A stretch of 52,462 bases of DNA, from positions 1 through 52,462 of the IMG/VR virus record IMGVR_UViG_3300042549_010209. One strand, written 5' to 3'. This DNA is from a virus. Under the pieces are notes generated by a model that was not told the origin of the DNA, did not search any database, and saw only the letters and a program-made list of their open reading frames with translations. A program made the position numbers and the translations under genes. Below are positions 1 through 6,309 of this stretch, piece by piece. The stretch's first letter is position 1. Every line of letters begins with the position of its first letter.

Positions 1-1841
1 GATACACCATCAATATCATATTGAACCAATCTATAGTAATGTAAAATAAATTGATCTATGTTATCCAATTGAGAATATTCAATTTTTTCTGTTGAATTAC
101 CTGCTGATTGGTTTTGTGCTACTTCTCTCCATGTTTCTCCATCTATTGATCTTTCAATACCAAAATAAGATGAATTTTGCTCTGAAGCTGTAGCCCATTC
201 TAAAATATTATATGTTGAATAAGCATTTCCATTGAAATAAAGTAATTCAACTGGTAGTGGTTGAGGTGAAGTAACTGAAATTCCAAATGTACCTACTGTT
301 CCACCATTGTATTCCCATACTCGAATATAAATTGTTTCATATTCAATGAAATCTGTTCTAGAGATAAATGACATAGCTCCATTTGGGGAACTATCATCGT
401 CACATTGTATCTCAACTAACGCTCCAGGAGTACCTCTATAAATTGCCATACCAGCATCAGTTATAACTCCCGTTTGTGTATCAAAATCCAATGAATTCAT
501 ATATTGTGGAACTGTTACTTTAAACCAAACATCTTCTCCAACATATGCAGCACAACTAGGCGTGGATTCTGTTGTAGTAGCAGTAGCATTAACATTTGTA
601 TAAGTTGTATATGTAACTGTATTTGATATAGTTAATGCAATTGCCCCTGATGGATTATCGTTAATTGGGGGTACAGGAGGAGCAGTACATGTCCTAGATA
701 TAGTAAATGTTCCAGTTGTTGAACTGCTAGTTAAATAATGAGCAACATAAATATAATATTGAATTCCTACTGTAGTAATAAATGTATATGTTTCAGTTAG
801 TGTTGAATTATCAATGTTAGTTATATAACTTAATCCGCTACATGATCCAGACATAAATAATAAACTATGATCAAATGTGGTTGTTGATGTAATAGTTGTT
901 TGTTGACCATCACCTGTAAAAGTATACCAAACACCATAACTAGATGACAATGAAAAAGGTGCAGTTTCAACAACGGCCCCTACTGTTGTTCCAGCTAATG
1001 AACTAGTACCACAAGGAATGTTTGTTGATCCAGAACAATAATCATTTGATGGAGGTGTTGGTGGTGGTGGTGGAGTCCAAGTAAATGTTAATCCGGATAC
1101 AGGAAAACATGATGCCGCCGAAGTAAATCTAACTGTATGTGCATTTGAAGTACCTGCAGTAGTACCATTTGGAGCACCCCAATTTGGAGTAGCATCTGGT
1201 ATCGCTGCTGTTAATCTTCTGTTGTTATAGTTTGTATTGGTTGATCCACGTAAACCAACCATTGGTTGGTAGGTAGTACTTGCTACAATAGTAGTCATGT
1301 TACCATAAACAATACGTACAACACCTGTTGATTTATTTATTCTAATTTGGAATGAAAATCTTTCATTTAAAACAAATGGGGTTGTGGTTGAATATCTTGC
1401 ACAGTTTTGCCATTGAAATATAACTTCAGTACCATTATCTTGCCACCTGCGTTCATATACTTGACCGGCAATTGCTGTACTTCGTAAATCCATATTCATA
1501 GCACAAATTACACCTGTAGCAGCTATAGATGATGAAATAGCCCCAGTTGTTCCATTTCCTGTAGTTGTAGAACCAACATTCATCCAAAGGGCACCATCAG
1601 CAGTCATGTTAACTGAAGTAATTATGGTATTGTTAAATGTGAATTGACTCCCAGCGGCTAAAGTGAAATAACTACCATCTGTATCATATGATGTGGCACC
1701 TGATGTAGTAGTTACTAATTGAGTACCACCTGTAATTGCTGTGTATGTACCTGTTGTTTCGCTAAATGTGTAAGAGTTAACTTGGGAGAATAGGTTTCCT
1801 AGAATTAATAGAAAATAAAATAAGATTAATAACTGTTTCAT
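1..1841 (-). CDS. Secreted Bacteroidota-type modular protein, T9SS-cargo-like (3' end outside window)
   Basis: The frame is open from the ATG at 1841 to the window edge (613 codons, no stop), so the C-terminus is missing. It begins with a typical signal peptide (MKQLLILFYFLLILGNLFSQ), then a beta-rich domain, a proline run near residue 255, and two repeated CUB/pre-peptidase-like domains (about 265-385 and 390-525). The second carries DVWFKVTVP, the acidic run CDDDSSPNGAMS and TIYIRVWEYNGG. The last part (LPVELLYFNGNAY, NILEWATASEQNSSYFGIER, HYYRLVQYDIDG) is the module that in Flavobacteriia usually comes just before a type IX secretion sorting domain. By family knowledge such proteins are exported and often surface-anchored. 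In a phage this suggests a cargo gene that changes the infected host surface, or a virion adhesin. The T9SS signal itself is not visible. An AT-rich promoter-like block lies at 1852-1866. Confidence 0.85.
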   Translation of the reverse strand, partial: MKQLLILFYFLLILGNLFSQVNSYTFSETTGTYTAITGGTQLVTTTSGATSYDTDGSYFTLAAGSQFTFNNTIITSVNMTADGALWMNVGSTTTGNGTTGAISSSIAATGVICAMNMDLRSTAIAGQVYERRWQDNGTEVIFQWQNCARYSTTTPFVLNERFSFQIRINKSTGVVRIVYGNMTTIVASTTYQPMVGLRGSTNTNYNNRRLTAAIPDATPNWGAPNGTTAGTSNAHTVRFTSAASCFPVSGLTFTWTPPPPPTPPSNDYCSGSTNIPCGTSSLAGTTVGAVVETAPFSLSSSYGVWYTFTGDGQQTTITSTTTFDHSLLFMSGSCSGLSYITNIDNSTLTETYTFITTVGIQYYIYVAHYLTSSSTTGTFTISRTCTAPPVPPINDNPSGAIALTISNTVTYTTYTNVNATATTTESTPSCAAYVGEDVWFKVTVPQYMNSLDFDTQTGVITDAGMAIYRGTPGALVEIQCDDDSSPNGAMSFISRTDFIEYETIYIRVWEYNGGTVGTFGISVTSPQPLPVELLYFNGNAYSTYNILEWATASEQNSSYFGIERSIDGETWREVAQNQSAGNSTEKIEYSQLDNIDQFILHYYRLVQYDIDGV

Positions 1842-1913
1842 GTTGGTTTTGTTTATAAATATTTTAAATAAAAAAAGTATAGAAGTTTTTGACGGGTTAT
1901 TTACTGTTTACCG

Positions 1914-2297
1914 TTATCCGTTTATTATTTGCTTGGAACCATCTAAAGTTCCTTTCATTACTACTTTATCGATTCTAGAATCAATGTAGCTGCTTAGATC
2001 AGTACGCACTGTATGGACTGCCTTGCCTGTTTCTTGTCGTGCTTGATCAATTTGGTTCATAATAGTTTTTTCTACCATTGTGATATCACGTCCTGTACTT
2101 TCAAATTTACGCCATACGTTATTGTAATCATCTTTCATAGCATCATACAATTCACTACGTGTACGTTCTAGTGAAGAATTTAAATATTCTTGTTGTTTTT
2201 CTAGTTTATTAATCTTAGCTAAACCTGCAACAATAGAAGCTGATATAAAAGCTGCTACAATCGTAAGCATACCTAAAACAAATGAGGTTATTTCCAT
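1914..2297 (-). CDS. Small membrane-anchored coiled-coil protein
   Basis: 127 residues. One hydrophobic helix spans about residues 5-27 (FVLGMLTIVAAFISASIVAG). A long charged heptad-like helix follows (about 28-110), containing the KLEKQQEYLNSSLERTRSEL stretch. It would sit in the host inner membrane with a coiled-coil domain on one side, resembling small spanin, holin-antagonist or scaffold-like phage proteins, but no family is recognised. It stands alone between the secreted-protein gene and a structured RNA region, and 13-bp inverted copies of AAGTATAGAAGTT flank it at 1875-1887 and 2324-2336. Confidence 0.65.
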   Translation of the reverse strand: MEITSFVLGMLTIVAAFISASIVAGLAKINKLEKQQEYLNSSLERTRSELYDAMKDDYNNVWRKFESTGRDITMVEKTIMNQIDQARQETGKAVHTVRTDLSSYIDSRIDKVVMKGTLDGSKQIING

Positions 2298-2344
2298 AAT
2301 TTTTAATTTTTAATATGTCAAAGAACTTCTATACTTGTCCCCAA

Positions 2345-2720
2345 TATAAAAAACCCCTAGTAGTATTCCAAGCGTCCTTGGCACTTGCTAGGGGGTGATA
2401 CTTGGTTATAGGGTTGTCTATGAAGGCACCGTCGCGCACCCATAAAGCAGATCCCATTTCCCAATATCGAGAAAGACCATCTGAGTGAGCAGATCTAACG
2501 GTATGCCCGATGGTACTTGACCTATGGATTCTATCCACAGGGGGGAGTGTTACATTGATTTGGGTTCAATGTAGAAAACCTTTATACATTCCCTACCAAA
2601 GGTAAAGAACTATACTCTACAACCGGAGAAATAGAGGATCCCAATGTTTCCATTGGTGGGGTAAAAGACCTACCCTGGTACGCTCGATCGGGGACACCCC
2701 AGTCCAGAAGCGTGGTAGGT
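2345..2720 (-). ncRNA. Candidate structured non-coding RNA of about 375 nt
   Basis: A 430-nt gap without a convincing gene, visibly richer in G and C than its surroundings and packed with hairpins. It starts 10 nt after the stop of the gene ending at 2730. Helices include ACCTACC/GGTAGGT (2668-2674 with 2714-2720) closing ACGCT/AGCGT (2680-2684 with 2709-2713), and CCAATG/CATTGG (2641-2656), whose minus-strand loop is GAAA. Others are 2552-2557/2567-2572, 2521-2529/2533-2541, 2479-2483/2490-2494 and 2419-2429/2436-2444. Two of these (2521-2541 and 2425-2440) pair fully only on the minus strand because they use G-U wobbles, which argues for minus-strand transcription. The element ends in a terminator. 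I found no tmRNA, RNase P, group I or group II core motifs. ROOL/GOLLD-type phage RNAs also lie near tRNAs, but no sequence match can be claimed. Confidence 0.55.
2348..2394 (-). terminator. Branched intrinsic terminator closing the structured RNA
   Basis: The minus strand reads CCCCTAG ... CTAGGGG (2388-2394 paired with 2354-2360) followed at once by six T (2353-2348). A second hairpin, CCAAG-GACG-CTTGG (2368-2381), sits inside the loop. This is a stem-within-stem terminator. Confidence 0.75.
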
Positions 2721-2729
2721 ACTGTCAAA

Positions 2730-3092
2730 CTATAAATATTGTTTAAGTAATTCTCCTTTATAGTGTTTTTCATATGTTCCTCGAGGATCATCATAATACA
2801 TTGCCATATATGTTGTCATTTTATCAAATGATTCAAATACAAATGTTTGACAACCAACACTAACAATAAACCCATTATGTACGTGTTTAATAGTTACATC
2901 ATATTGGGCTAATTTATCATTTATGTCTACAGGCATTGGTATTGATTCCTCTCTACACACTTCTTCTCTATCATATGCTTCAAGTGCGGGTTCTCCTTCC
3001 TGAGGAAGTTCTCCCATGTCAATAATTTCTTCTAGTGCGTCTTGAAATGCTCTTCCTAGATCTGTTACTCGTTCTTCTTGTCTTCTATTCAT
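2730..3092 (-). CDS. Hypothetical protein, acidic N-terminus and small alpha/beta C-terminus
   Basis: 120 residues. Residues 1-60 are acidic and rich in E and D. Residues 62-120 look like a compact alpha/beta domain (YDVTIKHVHNGFIVSVG, then FESFDKMTTYMAMYYDD). No family is recognised. The gene lies between the tRNA-Gln gene and the candidate structured RNA, and its TAG stop is 10 nt from the first RNA helix, so the two are probably co-transcribed. Confidence 0.65.
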   Translation of the reverse strand: MNRRQEERVTDLGRAFQDALEEIIDMGELPQEGEPALEAYDREEVCREESIPMPVDINDKLAQYDVTIKHVHNGFIVSVGCQTFVFESFDKMTTYMAMYYDDPRGTYEKHYKGELLKQYL

Positions 3093-3111
3093 ATAACTTA
3101 TTTTATTTTAG

Positions 3112-3184
3112 TTGTCCCACAAGGGCTCGAACCTCGACTCTTCTGTACCAAAAACAGACGTGTTGCCAATTACACCATAGGACA
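3112..3184 (-). tRNA. tRNA-Gln (anticodon TTG)
   Basis: 73-nt cloverleaf. The acceptor TGTCCTA pairs with TGGGACA, with discriminator A at 3112. The D arm is GTGTAATTGGCAACAC. The anticodon stem TCTGT/ACAGA closes loop TTTTGGT, giving anticodon TTG. The T arm contains GGTTCGAGCC. CCA is not encoded. Confidence 0.92.
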
Positions 3185-3188
3185 ATTT

Positions 3189-3285
3189 AATAGAAGGCGA
3201 GAGCTTATTGCGATTCGTCTCTCTCGTCCACTTACCGGGTCATAGACGCCTCTATCCGGGTTGTGGCTTCCGCTTGCCTTCTATT
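3189..3285 (-). ncRNA. Candidate compact structured RNA between two tRNA genes
   Basis: A perfect 10-bp helix AATAGAAGGC/GCCTTCTATT (3189-3198 with 3276-3285) encloses GAGAG/CTCTC (3199-3203 with 3221-3225), CCAC/GTGG (3228-3231 with 3263-3266) and hairpin ATAGA-GGCG-TCTAT (3242-3255). This fits a three-way junction. It lacks a T arm and anticodon arm, so it is not a tRNA. Its orientation is inferred from the flanking minus-strand tRNAs. Parts of it (GATAGAGGCGT, then GGTAAGTG) resemble the element at 3454-3590. Confidence 0.5.
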
Positions 3286-3344
3286 TGAAATTACTAAAAC
3301 CCATCTCCGTTGAGGTAAGGAAACTTCATTTCTTGTTTTTTGCG

Positions 3345-3429
3345 TAGTCAGGACAGGATTCGAACCTGTACTAAACCTGGTATACACCATATTAAATTAG
3401 GGACGTGTTACCAATTACACCACCTGACT
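3345..3429 (-). tRNA. tRNA-like gene with aberrant anticodon region (possible pseudo-tRNA)
   Basis: The acceptor AGTCAGG/CCTGACT is perfect, as are the D arm GTGT-AATTGGTA-ACAC and T arm ACAGG-TTCGAAT-CCTGT, with discriminator A at 3345. Between the D and T arms lie about 35 nt instead of the usual 22. I cannot draw a 5-bp anticodon stem: the best options are CCT/AGG with a 20-nt loop, or a mismatched CCCTA/TATGG with loop ATTTAA. The identity is undetermined. It may be an inserted or intron-bearing tRNA, a decayed gene, or a tRNA-like structure. Confidence 0.6.
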
Positions 3430-3453
3430 ATATTGGTAAAGATTTGTAAGCCA

Positions 3454-3590
3454 ACGTATGATTACCCTTACGTCTCGTTTCTTTTGTCTTCGGCACTCTA
3501 CCATTGCAAGTACGCCTTATCTTGCGCCGCCGTTCATGAATTTTCCGAAATTCTAACGGCTGTTACTGTTAACTATCGGAATCAAGTAAC
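3454..3590 (-). ncRNA. Candidate structured RNA upstream of tRNA-like gene
   Basis: No gene fits here. Helices are ACGTA/TACGT (3454-3458 with 3469-3473), GCAAG/CTTGC (3506-3510 with 3521-3525), GCCGTT/AACGGC (3529-3534 with 3555-3560) enclosing GAATTT/AAATTC (3538-3543 with 3548-3553), and GTTACT/AGTAAC (3562-3567 with 3585-3590). It ends 6 nt from tRNA-Met. On the minus strand GATAAGGCGT and the following GGTAGAGTG resemble the element at 3189-3285. Confidence 0.45.
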
Positions 3591-3595
3591 TACTG

Positions 3596-3668
3596 TAGCG
3601 GGGGCCGGATTCGAACCAACGTCCTCGGGTTATGAGCCCGCCGAGAATACCATCTTCTCCACCCCACT
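3596..3668 (-). tRNA. tRNA-Met (anticodon CAT)
   Basis: 73-nt cloverleaf. The acceptor AGTGGGG pairs with CCCCGCT, with discriminator A at 3596. The D arm is GAGA...TCTC. The anticodon loop CTCATAA is closed by GCGGG/CCCGA, and the T arm is GTTGG-TTCGAAT-CCGGC. CAT could be elongator Met or, if lysidine-modified, Ile; I cannot separate these from sequence alone. CCA is not encoded. Confidence 0.9.
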
Positions 3669-3676
3669 ATCTTATT

Positions 3677-3775
3677 TTATTTCCTTTGTTTGTTTTTTCT
3701 GCTTGCTTCTGTTTTTACAAACGTTATCCAACCTTGTAATTGTTCTACTCTTTGTTTTGCACTTACTTTACTCAT
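3677..3775 (-). CDS. Tiny basic protein, 32 aa
   Basis: An ATG at 3775 opens a 32-residue frame (begins MSKVSAKQRVEQLQGWITF, ends RKNKQRK) that fills the gap between the SWIM-domain gene and tRNA-Met. It is rich in K, R and Q. The leader TTTGTATATTAAAACATAAATA is A/T-rich, as before other genes here. No function can be assigned. Confidence 0.45.
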   Translation of the reverse strand: MSKVSAKQRVEQLQGWITFVKTEASRKNKQRK

Positions 3776-3806
3776 TATTTTTTATTTATGTTTTAATATA
3801 CAAATT

Positions 3807-4277
3807 CTATTTTACTTTTCCAAGCTCTTTTTCAACTTCTTTAATATGCTTACACTTTCTATCTTTTGCTCTCCAAACACCAGGACAATCACAACGTAAA
3901 AATCCATTCTTTGTTTCGTTTACCATATATGTTCCACCCCCACTTGAACTTTCAAATGTCCAGCTTTTCAATTCTGGTTGTTTTGGTCGCAATGTCGTTT
4001 CCTCTACTTTAATTTTAGGTGTATTGTCAATTACTATAATATCATCTAATGTTGTTTCAGGATGACATTCAATACCCGCAGGCATAATCACTACTTTATC
4101 GTATAATCTTGCTATTGCAACAGGTAAATAAGCATGTTTTTCAACAGTATACTTAAATGATCTACAAAACCCCAATGTTATCCCATCGCGTTGTGGGTAA
4201 ATAGTGGTTTCGTTACTTAAAACTATTTTTGTTTCTTTTCTACCATCTTCGTATTCTAAAACTAATTCCTTTAACAT
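3807..4277 (-). CDS. SWIM zinc-finger-like protein
   Basis: 156 residues. The C-terminus has RCDCPGVWRAKDRKCKHIKE (about residues 128-147), a CxC...CxH arrangement typical of SWIM zinc fingers, which bind DNA or protein partners. The N-terminal 120 residues (beta-rich, LVLEYEDGRKETKIVLSNET) are not recognised. The upstream region contains TTTTCGTATATTTAATT (4293-4309), also found before the genes starting at 25133 and 35479. A DNA- or protein-binding accessory role is an inference. Confidence 0.65.
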   Translation of the reverse strand: MLKELVLEYEDGRKETKIVLSNETTIYPQRDGITLGFCRSFKYTVEKHAYLPVAIARLYDKVVIMPAGIECHPETTLDDIIVIDNTPKIKVEETTLRPKQPELKSWTFESSSGGGTYMVNETKNGFLRCDCPGVWRAKDRKCKHIKEVEKELGKVK

Positions 4278-4320
4278 AACCTTTATTTGAATTAAATATA
4301 CGAAAATAAGTTTAAATCTC

Positions 4321-4638
4321 CTAGCTTTTAATTTTTTCCTTCAAAAACTTTATTGCTTTAACAATCTCAGCACATCCTTCATACAACTCATGTTTTTCAT
4401 ATATTGGTAAATTACTTTCCAATGTTGTTATAAAGTCATTCCTATCAACTGTTATATCATATATTGTTTGTTCCTGTTCAATTGAAACAGAAAGTGCATG
4501 AAGGTGTCTTTTTCTTCCCTTCAAATTTTTCAAAATGGTCTCTACTAAGGCCTTAGATATTCTAATGTCTTTCCTTGAAACCAATTTTTCAAATTCTTCA
4601 CTATCAAATACATTAATTTCTACTGCCATATCTCTCAT
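4321..4638 (-). CDS. Hypothetical helical protein
   Basis: 105 residues, mostly helical and charged, with no recognised motif (MAVEINVFDSEEFEKLVSR at the start). Two in-frame ATGs exist (4638 and 4629). It begins 2 nt after the stop of the upstream 51-residue gene, consistent with one transcript. Confidence 0.6.
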   Translation of the reverse strand: MRDMAVEINVFDSEEFEKLVSRKDIRISKALVETILKNLKGRKRHLHALSVSIEQEQTIYDITVDRNDFITTLESNLPIYEKHELYEGCAEIVKAIKFLKEKIKS

Positions 4639-4639
4639 A

Positions 4640-4795
4640 TTAAAATAAATTTAAAAACTTAGGATCGATTTCTTTCCCCTTTAATTTACTAAATTTCTCA
4701 TCATTCTCCAACATCTTTGTAGCAAGCTTCTCAAGTTGTTTCTCCTTTTGCTTGTCATAGTCTTTGACTATGTTTTTATGTTTCTTGTTTTTCAT
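4640..4795 (-). CDS. Small lysine-rich protein, 51 aa
   Basis: ATG at 4795 to TAA at 4640. The protein begins MKNKKHKNIVKDYDKQKEKQ and ends KGKEIDPKFLNLF. It is highly charged and probably a single helix. It fills the gap between neighbours with a 2-nt junction downstream, which favours a real gene. The leader carries AATATTTATCATTGAA, close to the AT-rich motif found before several other genes. Confidence 0.55.
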   Translation of the reverse strand: MKNKKHKNIVKDYDKQKEKQLEKLATKMLENDEKFSKLKGKEIDPKFLNLF

Positions 4796-4809
4796 TTCAA
4801 TGATAAATA

Positions 4810-5457
4810 TTATTTTTTTCTTGAAACTAAATCATATGGATCATCACTTACCTTAGCTTCAAATCCTCCTAGTTCTTCTAACCGTTTTTTAGTATAACTA
4901 TCTACCTGAAATTCAATAGCATCACTTGTTCTGTATGCACCATGTCCTTCCAACGCTTCAATATCTTTTTCTGTAAATACGTTTCCAATATTCAAAAAAT
5001 GACAATTGTAACAACATAACTGTGCGTTTCCATTTGTATAATCGTATTTATTTGAATTCAAAAAAACCATAAGCAATGGTATCTTACCATCAACTATCCT
5101 TTTTTCACTGTACCCACAATAGTAACATTGCTCTATTATATACCCAGATTCAATTAATTTCCACCTTACTTTATCTGGGTTGAATGACGAGGCATCTACT
5201 ATTCCATTAACTATTTCCTCAATTGGGGCTATTTTACCAAAATGACTATGGGTCAAAAATTTAGGTATACCTTTACCACTTTGATTTTTATGTAACTCAA
5301 ATAATGATACTCCCGTTTCCTCGTCCTTATATGCTTTCATAAACGGCTTTAAATGCTGGTAAGAGCAATTTAAATAACGGGCGGCGGCTCTAACTGATCT
5401 AGTTGTTTTCATCGCCGCTAAGCATTGTTCTTTCGATATAGGTTTTGGTTTAGCCAT
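4810..5457 (-). CDS. HTH plus degenerate HNH-like zinc-ribbon protein
   Basis: 215 residues. Residues about 8-45 look like a helix-turn-helix (SVRAAARYLNCSYQHLKPFM). Residues about 112-160 follow the HNH_3-type layout: CYYCGYSEKR, then GKIPLL, then QLCCYNCHFL, i.e. two CxxC zinc-ribbon halves. In nucleases of that type the segment after IPL is LELHH; here it is LLMVFLN, so the catalytic histidine pair is missing. I infer a DNA-binding protein derived from an HNH fold rather than an active nuclease. Its stop-to-start neighbours overlap or abut, forming an operon with the zinc-finger gene upstream. Confidence 0.6.
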   Translation of the reverse strand: MAKPKPISKEQCLAAMKTTRSVRAAARYLNCSYQHLKPFMKAYKDEETGVSLFELHKNQSGKGIPKFLTHSHFGKIAPIEEIVNGIVDASSFNPDKVRWKLIESGYIIEQCYYCGYSEKRIVDGKIPLLMVFLNSNKYDYTNGNAQLCCYNCHFLNIGNVFTEKDIEALEGHGAYRTSDAIEFQVDSYTKKRLEELGGFEAKVSDDPYDLVSRKK

Positions 5458-5458
5458 C

Positions 5459-5773
5459 TTATAAATCCTCTAGACCATCAAGTAATGTATTGTCCCAATC
5501 TTTCAAATTATCGTCTCCATCATTGTTCATTTCCGTTTTATCTAAAATGTCAAATGATGATTTTTGGTTGTTTTGTTTTTCAAAACGATCAAACTCTTCC
5601 GGTTCCATCAAAATAATATCTGTCCAAGTATGGTCTTTTTCTCCAAACATCATTGGTACTCCTCTTTTTGCTCCTGTGGTTGAACATTCAACACACGTTT
5701 TTGCACTTGGCAACGCTTTAATCCTTAATGGATTAATTTCATGCCTGCACTTTATACATAATCTACTTTCCAT
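5459..5773 (-). CDS. DksA/TraR-like zinc-finger protein
   Basis: 104 residues. The N-terminus has LCIKCRHEINPLRIKALPSA followed by TCVECS, the four-cysteine finger and A-x-P spacing of DksA/TraR C-terminal domains. The usual DksA coiled coil is absent. The rest (GEKDHTWTDIILMEPEEFDRF) is acidic. DksA-type proteins bind RNA polymerase, so a role in redirecting host transcription is possible but inferred. The start overlaps the previous gene by 11 nt. Confidence 0.65.
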   Translation of the reverse strand: MESRLCIKCRHEINPLRIKALPSAKTCVECSTTGAKRGVPMMFGEKDHTWTDIILMEPEEFDRFEKQNNQKSSFDILDKTEMNNDGDDNLKDWDNTLLDGLEDL

Positions 5774-6155
5774 CGTATTGTTTTAAAAATTTATATAATT
5801 GGGTTGGTGTTTTTATTATGTGTTTTTTATCGTTTTCATCAATCAAAGGTAATATTGATCCGTCTGGTTCAATGCTTTCAAACACCCACCATAAAATAAT
5901 AGATGCTTTTACTTCACCATATATTTTTGTTAAGGTCATTTCAAAAACACGTATAAATCTATCTTCATAGTCAACCAAGTTAATGCCCAATGAGCTAACA
6001 ATAGCAGACGAAGCATCTATTTGACATAGTTCTTCAATCAAAGCCATAAAATACTCTTCTTCTAGTTTTTTAATAGACTTTTCTTTTTCTTTTACTTGAA
6101 CGCCCTTTCCTATCAATTCGGATAGGTTTTTGAATTTATTTTCTTTTTCGCTCAT
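5763..6155 (-). CDS. Conserved-type hypothetical phage protein
   Basis: 130 residues. A charged N-terminus (residues 1-35, KLIGKG/KEKEKSIKKLEEEY region) precedes a helical domain (MALIEELCQIDASSAIVSSL, then IYGEVKASIILWWVFE). No function is recognised. It overlaps both neighbours, so it belongs to the 6309-4321 run. Confidence 0.6.
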   Translation of the reverse strand: MSEKENKFKNLSELIGKGVQVKEKEKSIKKLEEEYFMALIEELCQIDASSAIVSSLGINLVDYEDRFIRVFEMTLTKIYGEVKASIILWWVFESIEPDGSILPLIDENDKKHIIKTPTQLYKFLKQYDGK

Positions 6156-6309
6156 ATTCTTCTACATTAAAAACAGTTAAAAAATCATCAACAGGCATTC
6201 GCTTAATGTGTGATGCTATTAAAACAGCGTCATCAAAGTTAATTGCTTCAAATTTACCGTGTGGTTCCTTGGTTTTATCTAATTTGTTATAGTAAATATA
6301 CTGTTTCAT
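6136..6309 (-). CDS. Small hypothetical protein, 57 aa
   Basis: I chose the ATG at 6309 because it makes an ATGA overlap with the stop of the glycosyltransferase upstream; the longer reading would intrude about 55 nt into that gene. The protein (starts MKQYIYYNKLDKTKEPHG) has no recognised domain. Confidence 0.55.
   Translation of the reverse strand: MKQYIYYNKLDKTKEPHGKFEAINFDDAVLIASHIKRMPVDDFLTVFNVEEYERKRK

Noticed and set aside
1-1841. Bacterial chromosome fragment joined to phage
   Set aside because: Base composition, strand and spacing continue smoothly into phage genes; no junction is visible, though raw reads would be needed to exclude chimerism.
2329-2538. Open frame of 69 codons on the minus strand
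   Set aside because: It lies wholly in the hairpin-rich region and ends at the terminator; the peptide has no domain-like composition, so the structured RNA explains the sequence better.
2345-2720. tmRNA, RNase P RNA or self-splicing intron
   Set aside because: I saw no TTCGAAT T arm with paired ends, no GAGGAAAGTCCGGGC-like block, and no P7 or domain V signature.
2582-2794. Open frame of 70 codons on the minus strand
   Set aside because: It overlaps the end of a better gene and the RNA helices at 2641-2720; the peptide looks random.
3340-4065. 241-codon open frame on the plus strand
   Set aside because: It runs antisense through a tRNA-like gene, a structured element, tRNA-Met and the SWIM gene; composition is that of a shadow frame.
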